A stretch of 57,538 nucleotides of DNA. Origin: a methanotrophic endosymbiont of Bathymodiolus puteoserpentis (Logatchev) (GTDB lineage: Bacteria; Pseudomonadota; Gammaproteobacteria; Methylococcales; Methylomonadaceae). The DNA lies in the NCBI RefSeq assembly GCF_900128525.1, contig NZ_FQTQ01000083.1, positions 1 through 57,538 on the forward strand, read 5' to 3'. The notes beneath the pieces were generated by a model. That model was not told the DNA's origin and made no database searches. It worked only from the letters and a program-made list of their open reading frames with translations. Both the position numbers and the translations under genes were made by a program. Every line of letters starts with the position of its first letter. The first letter of the stretch is position 1. Shown here in pieces: positions 19,001 to 27,010 of this stretch.

Positions 19001-19098
19001 AAACGGAGTGTGATGTGTACCAAGGGTTTTTGTTTAGTCGGCCTTTGCCGGTTGATGAGATAGATGCATTATTGATTGAAAATATTTTTAGAAAATAA
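16048..19098 (+). CDS. ammonium transporter domain fused to PAS-GGDEF-EAL
   Basis: 1016-residue fusion. Residues 1-385 are an Amt/MEP domain with about eleven helices and both pore histidines (H162 in DFAGSTVVHSVGG, H313 in GVVPVHLFSG), so the channel looks intact. After a linker comes a PAS domain (about 460-575), then GGDEF (about 590-755) with GGDEF at 666-670 and an inhibitory-site RNDD five residues before it. The EAL domain (about 770-1010) has EAL at 794-796 plus EITET, DDFGTGYSS, KIDRAFV and EGVET. Both cyclase and phosphodiesterase sites are therefore complete. The expected role is to tie external ammonium to cyclic-di-GMP level; Amt domains fused to histidine kinases are known ammonium sensors, while this coupling is inference. 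ATG 16048 follows GAGGAG. IS debris lies immediately upstream. Confidence 0.93.
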   Translation: MLDIVWIVICAALVLLMQAGFTCLETGFVRNKNSINVAIKNLMDLCLSSAVFWLFGFGLMFGDSFLGLLGTDDFMFSGDYTPLQYAFFLFQVMFCGTAITIVSGAIAERMSFWGYGFICIMVAGVIYPVTGHWAWNGALTGATQGWLGRLGFIDFAGSTVVHSVGGWCALAAIIIIGPRIGRFESNAKIPGSSLPFSVLGALLLLFGWFGFNGGSTLAANDSIPLILLNTFLAAVFGCLSAAIYSTLKTKTTEVSACINGLLGGLVAITACCHVMTPLASAFIGASAGVIVCTGEQLLIKYKIDDAIGVVPVHLFSGIFGTLALPLLSSSENWGTGLNTWQQFQVQLLGVCSIGLYVFTVSFTLFKILNYFYPLRVSEEAEMKGLNISEHMASSEIYNLLGAMQRQEQQGDFKQAVVVEPFTEAGQIAKQYNRVLARVNTEINARDQVLNDFKNSESRKGAILNASLDCILTINTQGQIKEFNLAAEKCFGLSAPRVFNCNFIELFVPPTAHKEFTESLNGLFSVNSSIALNQHNKITLQRIHGIEFPAELSITQADLLGKKLKEFTFHIRDITKQVEMQNKMHQLAFYDPLTKLFNRHYFKDKLSQEIAFANRHRNSLLLMFLDLDHFKDVNDTLGHDAGDLLLRHVAESLSSCVRNDDIVCRWGGDEFLILFPGLEKHNVASIKAQEILQALCLPIIAEGRELYAQVSIGIAISQYGKVESQQLIQRADMAMYEAKQQGRNTYCFFLPEMEEKINQRFYIESELRNAVKNEEFFLQYQPKVDCQTGVIDGFEALLRWQHPEKGLISPGIFIPILEQSNLINEVTNFVIHSVCRQLNKWEAKGLMALPVAVNLSMKDFQLDSCYERVCDALQKHHIHGSLLELEITETMLAKNTEQCISLMSRLQKMDIKFSVDDFGTGYSSMSYLKKFPINTLKIDRAFVSECDVNKEDAAICRAIVALGKSLGLKIIAEGVETQSQLDFLKQTECDVYQGFLFSRPLPVDEIDALLIENIFRK

Positions 19099-19542
19099 AT
19101 CTTTGTATTCCTGATGAGTTTGCCATTATGTTTAGTGTTAATGACATTATTTATGGGAGGAGGGTTTGTGTACAATCGCTATTAAAAAGCACCACTTCCA
19201 AATATTTCTTATGAATATTTTCAGTTATACGTAGCATCCACCAAGATGAATTATGAGAATTTTAAAATGCCTGATTGCTCTCAATTTCAGATAGTTTCAT
19301 AATAAATAATTGAGTAACGGGTACAATAGACTCAACGCTCAATTAGCACGGCTTTGCTTTTAGCTAAAATTGCGAACTTCTCATTTTTAACGGGTTACTA
19401 AAGCGTGTTGTAGGATGTGCTGAGGCACGAAGCGCATCACATAAACGATGCGCTTCCTATCATCAGCATATCCTACGCTATGACGTGAATGTCTAGTTAC
19501 GCTATTGCTTTATTAAGTATTGGAAAATAAAAGAGATTTACT
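19099..19542. other. intergenic region before comM
   Basis: About 440 bases without a supported gene. It contains the palindromic repeat at 19410-19476 and, just before it, AACTTCTCATTTTTAA (from 19375), which also flanks the related repeat near 43587. The comM promoter should lie at the right end. Nothing else is recognised. Confidence 0.6.
19410..19476. repeat. palindromic REP-like element (GTAGGATG family)
   Basis: Imperfect inverted repeat. The left arm starts GTAGGATGTGCTGAGG and ends GAAGCGCATC. The right arm is its near-complement and ends ATCCTAC. The same core occurs at 43629-43661 and, shorter, at 52795-52831. Confidence 0.8.
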
Positions 19543-21054
19543 ATGTCACTTGCCATTGCCTATAGTCGCGGGCGCTCAGGAATTGATGCGCCTTTAGTCA
19601 CCGTCGAAGTGCATATATCCAATGGTTTACCTGTTTTAAATTTGGTCGGTTTGCCGGAAGCGGCAGTGAAAGAAAGCAAGGATCGTGTACGTGGCGCGAT
19701 TATCAATTCGCATTTTGAATTTCCCATGCAACGCATCACCATTAATCTAGCCCCTGCTGATGTGCCCAAAGAAGGCGGTCGCTTTGATTTGCCGATTGCC
19801 TTGGGTATTCTTGCCGCTTCAGGGCAAATCCCAATCGCTGAATTGGCTAAATACGAATGTATTGGTGAGCTGTCATTAGGCGGTGAATTACGCAGTGTGA
19901 ATGGCGTCTTACCCGTGGCATTACAAGCCCGTGAAGCGCAGCGCCCGCTATTTTTACCTTTAGAAAATGCTCAAGAAGCCGCCTTAGTGCAGCAAGCAGA
20001 ACTCCTCCCTGCACAACATTTAACGGATATTTGTGCGCATTTGAATGGCTTTCACAAGCTAGATGCAGCCATACCCGCGCCCGAAGCCACACATAGTGAT
20101 TCAGATGCGCCTGACTTTTCGGATGTGCAAGGACAGTTCCACGTGAAACGTGCTTTAGAAATTGCGGCAACGGGTTTACATAATATTCTAATGCTAGGCC
20201 CACCAGGTACGGGAAAGTCGATGCTAGCTTCACGTTTACCGACTATTTTGCCCTTGTTATCAGAGGTACAGGCCCTAGAAAGTGCAGCGGTCGCTTCGAT
20301 TTGCGGCGCAGATTTTAATGCTATTAATTGGTTGAAGCCACCCTATCGAGCCCCGCATCATACCGCCTCTGCCCCTGCTTTAGTGGGCGGCGGTAGTAAT
20401 CCGCAACCCGGTGAAATTTCATTAGCACATAATGGCATTTTATTTTTAGATGAATTGCCAGAATTTGACCGAAAGGTATTAGAGGTTCTGCGCGAACCTT
20501 TAGAAACAGGGCATATCACTATTTCTCGTGCCACGCGGCAAGCAGATTTTCCCGCTAGGTTTCTTTTGATCTCAGCCATGAACCCCTGCCCCTGTGGCTA
20601 TTTAGGTGATCCATCAGGGCGTTGTCGTTGCACCTCAGAGCAAGTCTCGCGCTACCGTGCTAAAATCTCTGGTCCTTTATTAGATCGAATTGATATGCAT
20701 CTTGAAGTTCCCCGTGTTTCTCACGAAGTATTACGCAAAGGCTCAGCCGAAGGCGAAGAAACGAGTGCTGTTATTCGTGCGCGTGTCATTAAAGCCCGAG
20801 CTTTGGCGGTGGCGCGCTCGGGTAAAGCCAATAGTTTACTAAGTGCTAAAGAAGTAAAGCAGATTTGCACTTTGTCAGAGCAAGGTCATCAATTATTAGA
20901 ACAAGCGATGAATAGCTTTGGCTTATCGCATCGTGCCTATCATCGTATTTTAAAGTTGGCGCGCACTATTGCCGACTTAGCGGGCTCACAAAATATAGAA
21001 ATCCCGCATTTAAGTGAAGCCATCGGCTATCGCAAATTAGATCGTCAGTCATAA
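19543..21054 (+). CDS. comM: YifB/ComM family Mg-chelatase-like AAA+ ATPase
   Basis: 503-residue cytoplasmic ATPase of the ComM/YifB group. In naturally competent bacteria ComM is a hexameric helicase that promotes branch migration during integration of transformed DNA. Visible: the Lon-like N-terminal domain (VEVHISNGLPVLNLVGLPE, ESKDRVRGAI), Walker A GPPGTGKSM near 227, Walker B LFLDELPEF, the cysteine cluster MNPCPCGYLGDPSGRCRC, and the C-terminal helical domain ending in the usual YRxLDR. Ten bases separate its stop from rep, so the two are probably cotranscribed. The start ATG is supported by AAGAGA upstream. Confidence 0.95.
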   Translation: MSLAIAYSRGRSGIDAPLVTVEVHISNGLPVLNLVGLPEAAVKESKDRVRGAIINSHFEFPMQRITINLAPADVPKEGGRFDLPIALGILAASGQIPIAELAKYECIGELSLGGELRSVNGVLPVALQAREAQRPLFLPLENAQEAALVQQAELLPAQHLTDICAHLNGFHKLDAAIPAPEATHSDSDAPDFSDVQGQFHVKRALEIAATGLHNILMLGPPGTGKSMLASRLPTILPLLSEVQALESAAVASICGADFNAINWLKPPYRAPHHTASAPALVGGGSNPQPGEISLAHNGILFLDELPEFDRKVLEVLREPLETGHITISRATRQADFPARFLLISAMNPCPCGYLGDPSGRCRCTSEQVSRYRAKISGPLLDRIDMHLEVPRVSHEVLRKGSAEGEETSAVIRARVIKARALAVARSGKANSLLSAKEVKQICTLSEQGHQLLEQAMNSFGLSHRAYHRILKLARTIADLAGSQNIEIPHLSEAIGYRKLDRQS

Positions 21055-21064
21055 TCTTTTACTC

Positions 21065-23071
21065 ATGGCCACAAAATTAAACCCTCAACAGCAAACTGCT
21101 GTCAAAACGATTGATCGCCCCTTATTGGTATTAGCGGGTGCCGGCAGTGGTAAAACTCGCGTCATTACCGAAAAAATCGCATATTTGGTTAAACAAGGTT
21201 TACCCGCACGGCATATTGCCGCTTTAACCTTTACCAATAAAGCCTCGCGAGAAATGAAAGCGCGGGTCAGTAAATTGCTTGATGACAAGGAATTACGCGG
21301 CTTACGTGTTTCCACCTTTCACTCATTAGGTTTAGAAATTCTGCGTAAAGAACATAAAACTTTGCAATATAAAGCGGGAATCTCTTTATTTGATGAACAA
21401 GATAAAATTACGCTACTCAAAAACTTAATTACTCATAGTAGCCAAAATTACGATATTGATGCCGTCAATATTTATTCAGGTTTAATCGGACAGTGGAAAA
21501 ATTCCTTTGTTACACCAGAGCAAGCACTTAGTTTAGCTAATGCTGAGGAGCAAGAAGCCGCGCAGATTTATGTTGATTATACGCGCAGTTTAAAAGCCTA
21601 TAACGCGGTAGATTTTGATGACTTGATTTTATTGCCGGTGTTATTGTTTCAGCAATTCCCAGAAACCTTGGAAAAATGGCAAAACACCATCCGTTATTTA
21701 TTGGTCGATGAATATCAAGATACCAATATTACGCAATATCAATTAGTAAAATTACTGGTGGGTAAGTTGGGGAAATTTACCGTAGTGGGCGATGATGATC
21801 AGTCAATTTATGCCTGGCGTGGGGCGCATCCAGAAAATCTTGCGCAATTGCAAAAAGATTACATGCGTCTTGAAGTGATTAAACTAGAGCAAAATTATCG
21901 TTCTTATGGACGTATTTTAAAAGTTGCCAATCAGTTAATTGCTAATAACCCGCACGCGTTTGAAAAGAAATTATGGAGCGATATGGGCTATGGCGATCCG
22001 TTGCGCGTATTAGCACATAAGAATGATCTTGAAGAAGCCAAACAAGTCGTTGCAGAAATTGTGCACCATAAATTTAAAACGGGCGGCTGTTATGGGAATT
22101 ATGCGATTTTATATCGTAGCAATCATCAATCGCGTTTATTTGAACGTAGTTTAGGAGAGCAAGATGTACCGTATTTTATTACCGGCAGTGCCTCATTTTT
22201 TTCTTATGCAGAAATTAAGGATATCCTGAGCTATTTAAGATTATTTGTAAATCCTGATGATGATGCCGCCTTTTTACGCGTCGTTAATACGCCGCGTCGT
22301 GAAATTGGACCAAGCACTTTAGAAAAATTGGGCGCGTATGCCAGTGGGCGACATATTAGCTTATTTAGTGCTTGTTCAGAAATGGGTTTAAAGCCACTCC
22401 TTTCTGAGCAAGCACTTGCCCGCTTACAAAAATTTTGCCAATGGACATTGAGGACTTCGGCAGAAATTCAAAGTGGCGATACCTTTGCGGTCATGCGCGC
22501 TTTTATCCAGCAAATTAATTATCATCAATGGTTACATGAAAATAGCACCAGCCAAGCCGCTGCAGAGCGTAAAATTAAAAACGTCGATGAGTTGTTAGAA
22601 TGGTTACAGCGTTTGGCGGAAAAGGCAGAAGACTCAGAAAATACGTTAGAGGCAATTGTCGCTAAAATTCAATTGCTAGATATATTAGACCGTAACCAAG
22701 AGGAAGAAGCTGATAGCCAAGTAAGTTTAATGACTTTCCATGCCGCGAAAGGGCTAGAATTTCCCCATGTATTCTTAATCGGTTTTGAAGAAGATATATT
22801 GCCCCATCAAAATAGCGTAGAAACTGGCAATATCGAAGAAGAACGCCGCCTTGCGTATGTAGGTATTACTCGTGCTCAGCACACTTGTACCTTTAGTTAC
22901 TGCACGCATCGTAAACGATATGGCGATATTAGTGAAAGCGCCCCGAGCCGTTTTTTAGAAGAGTTGCCTGAAGAGGACTTAGAATGGCCGAGCAAAAACC
23001 CAGTTGATAAAGAAGAGCAAAAGGTGCGCGGCAAAGCTAATTTAGCGCATTTAAAATCGATGCTATCGTAA
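21065..23071 (+). CDS. rep: ATP-dependent DNA helicase Rep
   Basis: 3'-5' superfamily 1A helicase that removes proteins ahead of replication forks. The 668 residues match Rep rather than the longer UvrD. Motifs in order: Q-motif LNPQQQTAV, Walker A GAGSGKTRVI, Ia TFTNKASREM, II VDEYQDTN, III GDDDQSIYAWRGA, IV RSNHQSRLFE, V FHAAKGLEFPHVFLIG, VI YVGITRAQ. It follows comM by 10 bases and is followed by tRNA-Arg. Confidence 0.96.
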   Translation: MATKLNPQQQTAVKTIDRPLLVLAGAGSGKTRVITEKIAYLVKQGLPARHIAALTFTNKASREMKARVSKLLDDKELRGLRVSTFHSLGLEILRKEHKTLQYKAGISLFDEQDKITLLKNLITHSSQNYDIDAVNIYSGLIGQWKNSFVTPEQALSLANAEEQEAAQIYVDYTRSLKAYNAVDFDDLILLPVLLFQQFPETLEKWQNTIRYLLVDEYQDTNITQYQLVKLLVGKLGKFTVVGDDDQSIYAWRGAHPENLAQLQKDYMRLEVIKLEQNYRSYGRILKVANQLIANNPHAFEKKLWSDMGYGDPLRVLAHKNDLEEAKQVVAEIVHHKFKTGGCYGNYAILYRSNHQSRLFERSLGEQDVPYFITGSASFFSYAEIKDILSYLRLFVNPDDDAAFLRVVNTPRREIGPSTLEKLGAYASGRHISLFSACSEMGLKPLLSEQALARLQKFCQWTLRTSAEIQSGDTFAVMRAFIQQINYHQWLHENSTSQAAAERKIKNVDELLEWLQRLAEKAEDSENTLEAIVAKIQLLDILDRNQEEEADSQVSLMTFHAAKGLEFPHVFLIGFEEDILPHQNSVETGNIEEERRLAYVGITRAQHTCTFSYCTHRKRYGDISESAPSRFLEELPEEDLEWPSKNPVDKEEQKVRGKANLAHLKSMLS

Positions 23072-23108
23072 ATCACGCTGATCAGTTAAAATGACCAGTT
23101 CAAAATGC

Positions 23109-23185
23109 GCGCCCGTAGCTCAGCTGGATAGAGTGCCACCCTCCGAAGGTGGATGTCGGATGTTCGAATCATCTCGGGCGCACCA
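23109..23185 (+). tRNA. tRNA-Arg (anticodon CCG)
   Basis: 77-base cloverleaf including an encoded CCA end. The acceptor stem GCGCCCG pairs with CGGGCGC; the D arm has GCTC/GAGT; the anticodon stem CCACC/GGTGG encloses the loop CTCCGAA with anticodon CCG, reading the CGG codon; the T arm has the TTCGAAT loop. The discriminator base is A. No integrase or duplicated tRNA 3' end was seen downstream. Confidence 0.97.
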
Positions 23186-23668
23186 TATTACTTATTGAAT
23201 TTATTCGTATTTTTCTGGCTGTAGTGTATTAAGATAATTCCTGAAGTGTCACAGCGATCATTATTTGAAATAAATATCATCATTTTACGCATCAATCAAA
23301 AAAACATTTCGGCACTCATTGTCCCCGAGCACTAAGGAGTCAAAATTCAATAACATCCGAAAGCACTGCCAGTGCTTCAGAATCTAAAGTTTCGGGTTTT
23401 ATTTAATATGCATTCCTAAGCATAAAAGCCTACCTTGATCTTATTGTAGTAGTGTAATCAAATTTCTATAAAAACGTGAGGGTAGGGAACTGACAAAACT
23501 GTTTTTTCCTACATCAGAGAAGTAAACAACGATTGAAAATATAATAAGTTTTAGGTATCTTTCATTCTTCAGTTTACACTTTAAGTGGGAGTGGCTAAAG
23601 CCGCTCCCACGAAATATACTGAATGGGGTCCTTATTTTATGAGGTATTACCTTTTTTAAATTATGGGT
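23186..23668. other. intergenic region downstream of tRNA-Arg
   Basis: About 480 AT-rich bases without a supported gene. The only structure is the palindromic hairpin at 23585-23610 with its left flank (23558-23591), shared with 14114-14147. Confidence 0.6.
23585..23610. repeat. short palindrome, dispersed-repeat member
   Basis: Arms GTGGGAGTGGCT and AGCCGCTCCCAC around a two-base loop (one non-complementary pair). The preceding 27 bases and first seven arm bases recur at 14114-14147 next to rpmH. It lies downstream of the minus-strand phosphoesterase gene and could also act as a weak transcript end. Confidence 0.7.
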
Positions 23669-24520
23669 TTAGCGGGTGGAAATTATTTCTTCTTTAAATT
23701 GCACGTCATCATTTTCAACAATGGCCCTAACAACATGAATTTCCATTGCTTCAGTGCCAAAATCTTTATAGTACAGAAACATATTTGTGTCGTTGAGGGT
23801 ATTGCCGCTTGATAGCGACCCATTCTTATATTGAGTGAAGCTGTGTTTGTGGTACAGGTCGGTTGACCTCATTATTGATAAGTGGTGCGTATGACCACAG
23901 AAAACATGTTCTATATTATGCTCTCTTACGAACTCGACAACGATTCTGGAATTGAAAAGAGGGTCTGAATCAGTGTCCAGAATAGAGTGGTGAGTGAGCA
24001 GAATTATTTTATCGTAACTTGCTTTGTTAATGGTATGAGAAAGTGTTTTTAATATTTCTTTATCGACAAAACCGTTATCTTTATAGAGTACATTAGAGTC
24101 TAAGCACACTATTAGTAAGGACTCTCCATTGACCGTAATATTTTTAAGAAAATTGATGTCAGTAAAATGCTCCTTTATGCCATTGGTGTTTCCCTCAAGA
24201 AAAATATTATTCTTTCTACATTTATCACGATTTAGTGGGCGAATAACTTCGATGTTCTCGATATACTGGCGGAAATAGTCGGCACTGCGCATATTTCGTT
24301 TGTCATGATTTCCGGGGATAGAAACGACGTATTGGCACTCAATTGACTTCAAAAAATCCCCAGCGGCTGCAAATTCATTTTCAAGCGCATCGGTTGTACT
24401 GTCACCTGTGTTGATGACAATATCAGGCGCATAGCTGTTCAATTTATCTAATAAAAATTCACTTTTTCCGTGCCAGTGACGAGGGCCAAAGTGCATATCT
24501 GAGATGTGTAGTATGTTCAT
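23669..24520 (-). CDS. calcineurin-like metallophosphoesterase
   Basis: 283-residue dinuclear-metal phosphoesterase of the class III cyclic-nucleotide phosphodiesterase/CpdA-like group. All metal-binding blocks are present: ISDMHFG (D8, H10), NTGDSTTD (D40), PGNHD (N71, H72), LLTHHS and FCGHTHH. There is no signal peptide, so it is cytoplasmic. The substrate (cyclic nucleotide, lipid-head-group phosphodiester or other) cannot be read from sequence. It is divergent from the CDP-alcohol phosphatidyltransferase gene, with 360 bases between them. Confidence 0.85.
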   Translation of the reverse strand: MNILHISDMHFGPRHWHGKSEFLLDKLNSYAPDIVINTGDSTTDALENEFAAAGDFLKSIECQYVVSIPGNHDKRNMRSADYFRQYIENIEVIRPLNRDKCRKNNIFLEGNTNGIKEHFTDINFLKNITVNGESLLIVCLDSNVLYKDNGFVDKEILKTLSHTINKASYDKIILLTHHSILDTDSDPLFNSRIVVEFVREHNIEHVFCGHTHHLSIMRSTDLYHKHSFTQYKNGSLSSGNTLNDTNMFLYYKDFGTEAMEIHVVRAIVENDDVQFKEEIISTR

Positions 24521-24882
24521 ATTTTTTTCGAGTATATCTCTTTCACTATAAACAGTGTGAATTATATCTTATAAGCAATATTTAGGCTTATGGGCTTTGC
24601 AGTAAAGGGCGCACCGGTAAGATAACTAAACACGAATTATACCAATATAATGTGACACTAGTATGTTCTGATAGGCCTTGAGGCAGTAGTGTATACATTT
24701 ACCATGCGTAAGTATAGGTGGTACATGGACTCTTTTAACCTATGTTGTAAACGTTCAAACATCGTTACAGTTTCAAAATAAGCGGTTTCTACTGTTCAGC
24801 TTAGCGTTATGCTTAAAAAAAATCAGGGTTATCATTTTGATATAACTGGAATATAAGTTATGCTGATTAGTTTTAGGCTTCT
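24521..24882. other. intergenic region between divergent genes
   Basis: About 360 AT-rich bases between the minus-strand phosphoesterase and the plus-strand phosphatidyltransferase. It should contain both promoters. No repeat, RNA gene or clear operator was recognised. Confidence 0.5.
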
Positions 24883-25536
24883 ATGACTATAGATAAAACA
24901 GAATCTCAAGAATTACAACCTACCATTCTTTCTTACGTGAAAGATCTTCCTAACCTGTGTTCACTGGCAGGATTAGCCTGCACACTGTTAGCTATTTACT
25001 TCAGTATATTAGGTGTTTACTACGCTACAATGATTGGTATGATCTGGGCGGTTGCATTCGACTGGGCAGATGGCCTTATAGCCCGAAGAATGAAAGGGCG
25101 AACGGGTAACGACCGTGCTTTTGGTGGACAACTGGATGTCTTAATAGATATTGTCAGCTATGGTGTTACTCCAGCTATTCTTTTACTAAGCTATGGAAAA
25201 TTTGAGCCTATCTTTTTAATAGGTGCTTTTCTAATGCTTGCGGCTAGTGCAATCAGGTTAAGCTATTTTAGCGTGTTTGGTCTTGCTGGTGGCTCAAAAT
25301 ACACAGGGCTTGCGCTTGATAACAACAATATAATTCTTGTTTTCATATTCTTATTTGAAGCTGCTTTTAGTCAGGGAGTCTTTTCTATCATTCTTTATAT
25401 GAGTGGCTTAGGACTTGCCGCTTTGAATGTATCGCAAATCAAAACCCCCAAACTTTCTGGTAACGTGGTCAATGTTTATATTCTTGCTATTTATACGCTT
25501 GGAATAACGGGCATCTATGCTTGGAAACTATTATAG
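24883..25536 (+). CDS. CDP-alcohol phosphatidyltransferase (PssA-like)
   Basis: 217-residue membrane enzyme of the CDP-OH_P_transf family, which joins a CDP-activated alcohol to a second alcohol with loss of CMP. The signature D-x2-D-G-x2-A-R-x8-G-x3-D-x3-D is nearly exact (DWADGLIARR, then FGGQLDVLID), with six or so membrane helices. A two-residue difference in the central spacing is accommodated by KGRTGNDRA. The layout is closest to CDP-diacylglycerol-serine O-phosphatidyltransferase (PssA), but the next gene is a cytidylyltransferase. An alternative is that it transfers a CDP-linked head group made by that neighbour. It starts at ATG 24883 with only a weak ribosome-binding site. Confidence 0.8.
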   Translation: MTIDKTESQELQPTILSYVKDLPNLCSLAGLACTLLAIYFSILGVYYATMIGMIWAVAFDWADGLIARRMKGRTGNDRAFGGQLDVLIDIVSYGVTPAILLLSYGKFEPIFLIGAFLMLAASAIRLSYFSVFGLAGGSKYTGLALDNNNIILVFIFLFEAAFSQGVFSIILYMSGLGLAALNVSQIKTPKLSGNVVNVYILAIYTLGITGIYAWKLL

Positions 25537-25601
25537 AAAATAACAAAAATAGGTAAAAACTATTAACGAAAATCATTTTAATCTAGGAGTAAAATAATAC
25601 A

Positions 25602-26018
25602 ATGGTTGTATATACAGTTGGTACATTTGATTTATTGCATGTTGGGCATCTTGCACTGTTGGAATATTGCGCCACATTGGGAGGTACTGTAGCTGTGGGT
25701 GTTGCTTCTGATGAAGTCGTTCAACTATACAAACCTAAGGCTCCTGCTATTCCGCTTGAACAACGAATTGAAATGCTTCAAGCACTTCGTTGTGTGGATA
25801 TTGTACTTCCCTATCATGAGTTAGATTATCTTTCTGTTTGTGAGGAAGTTAAAGCTGATATTTTTGTTATTGGAGAGGATTGGGGGAGAAAGCCTCATAA
25901 TCATGATGTAGAAAAATATTTTGATACACAAGGGAAAAAGGTTGTGCAAATTAAATATAACCCACGAAATTCATCAACTAAAATAAAACAAAATATCATT
26001 GCTGAATTTCAAAAATAA
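25602..26018 (+). CDS. glycerol-3-phosphate cytidylyltransferase-like (TagD family)
   Basis: 138-residue nucleotidyltransferase of the TagD/RfaE-C group. Signatures: GTFDLLHVGHL with the HxGH nucleotide-binding motif, VASDEVV, the RIEMLQALRCVD segment, and RNSSTKIK, the equivalent of the ISTTxIK motif. It should make a CDP- or ADP-linked product from a phospho-alcohol; CDP is inferred from the CDP-alcohol transferase gene 65 bases upstream on the same strand. TAGGAG precedes the ATG at a slightly long distance. It is too short to be a bifunctional RfaE or PanC. Confidence 0.85.
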   Translation: MVVYTVGTFDLLHVGHLALLEYCATLGGTVAVGVASDEVVQLYKPKAPAIPLEQRIEMLQALRCVDIVLPYHELDYLSVCEEVKADIFVIGEDWGRKPHNHDVEKYFDTQGKKVVQIKYNPRNSSTKIKQNIIAEFQK

Positions 26019-26097
26019 TAAAGAGCGTAAGGAATCGCATACAATTGATTGTGATCATGCCAAAATAAACATAACTTGAATTCAGGGATATTGATTT

Positions 26098-26973
26098 ATG
26101 AAATTAGTGACATTTAGTTATCAAGGTGTTAGCCGAGTAGGTGCAGTGGTCGGTAATGCTGTAGTGGATAGTTTAGGGCGAGCAGATATTCCACAGACAA
26201 TGCTGGAGTTCCTGGCGGCAGGGCAGACTGCATTACAAGCACTACAAGAATTAATCGATAGTCAGCGGCAGCGTTTGGCTTTAAGTGAGGTTAAGTTAAT
26301 GGCGCCGGTTCCAAGACCGGGTAAGTTCTTAGGTGTGGGATTGAATTACGCTGATCATATTGCTGAAACAGCACTGGAAAAGCCGGAATACCCAACTTTT
26401 TTTACCAAGCAAAGTACTTGTGTAATTGCTCAGGGTGAGGCAATTCATGTGCCTAAAGTATCGGAAAAGTTAGATTACGAAGTGGAATTGGCTTTTGTGA
26501 TTGGTAAGCGTTGTCGGCATGTATTGCTAGATGATGCGCATAAAGTTATTGCGGGGTACACGTTGGTTAATGATGTCTCAGTGCGTGACTGGCAATTCCG
26601 CTCGCCAACTTGGACGTTAGGTAAGTCATTTGATACGCATGGGCCAATGGGGCCATGGATAGTTACGGCGGATGAAATCAGCGATCCGCATAATTTGAAT
26701 TTAAAAACCTGGATAGACGATGAGCTGCGCCAATCATCGAATACCCAGCATATGATTTTTAACTGTTATGAAATGATCGCTTATTTATCGCAAGCGATGA
26801 CTTTAGAACCTGGCGATGTTATTGCTACCGGTACGCCCAGTGGTGTCGGTGTTAAAATGAAGCCGCGTGGTTATATGCAAGCAGGGCAAACGGTAAAAAT
26901 TGAAATTGAGCATATTGGTTCTTTAGTTAATCCGGTGATTGATGAGCCTGATAACTTTGTTTTATCGCTATAG
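26098..26973 (+). CDS. fumarylacetoacetate hydrolase family protein
   Basis: 291-residue enzyme of the FAH superfamily (acylpyruvases, 2-keto-4-pentenoate hydratases, oxaloacetate decarboxylase-like). A short N-terminal domain is followed by the catalytic barrel starting PRPGKFLGVGLNYADH. The metal ligands are in DYEVELAFVIGK (two Glu) and VNDVSVRDWQ (Asp), and the end carries ATGTPSGVGVKMKP. It resembles the ureidoglycolate lyase-like/acylpyruvate hydrolase type. The exact substrate is not fixed by sequence, and no degradation pathway is adjacent. Confidence 0.88.
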   Translation: MKLVTFSYQGVSRVGAVVGNAVVDSLGRADIPQTMLEFLAAGQTALQALQELIDSQRQRLALSEVKLMAPVPRPGKFLGVGLNYADHIAETALEKPEYPTFFTKQSTCVIAQGEAIHVPKVSEKLDYEVELAFVIGKRCRHVLLDDAHKVIAGYTLVNDVSVRDWQFRSPTWTLGKSFDTHGPMGPWIVTADEISDPHNLNLKTWIDDELRQSSNTQHMIFNCYEMIAYLSQAMTLEPGDVIATGTPSGVGVKMKPRGYMQAGQTVKIEIEHIGSLVNPVIDEPDNFVLSL

Positions 26974-27010
26974 TTAGTTGTAGAGCTAAGCCTTTCATCT
27001 ATTTATTAAT

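Noticed and set aside
23109-24520. Genomic island inserted at tRNA-Arg
   Set aside because: No integrase, no duplicated tRNA 3' end and no clear composition change was found downstream.
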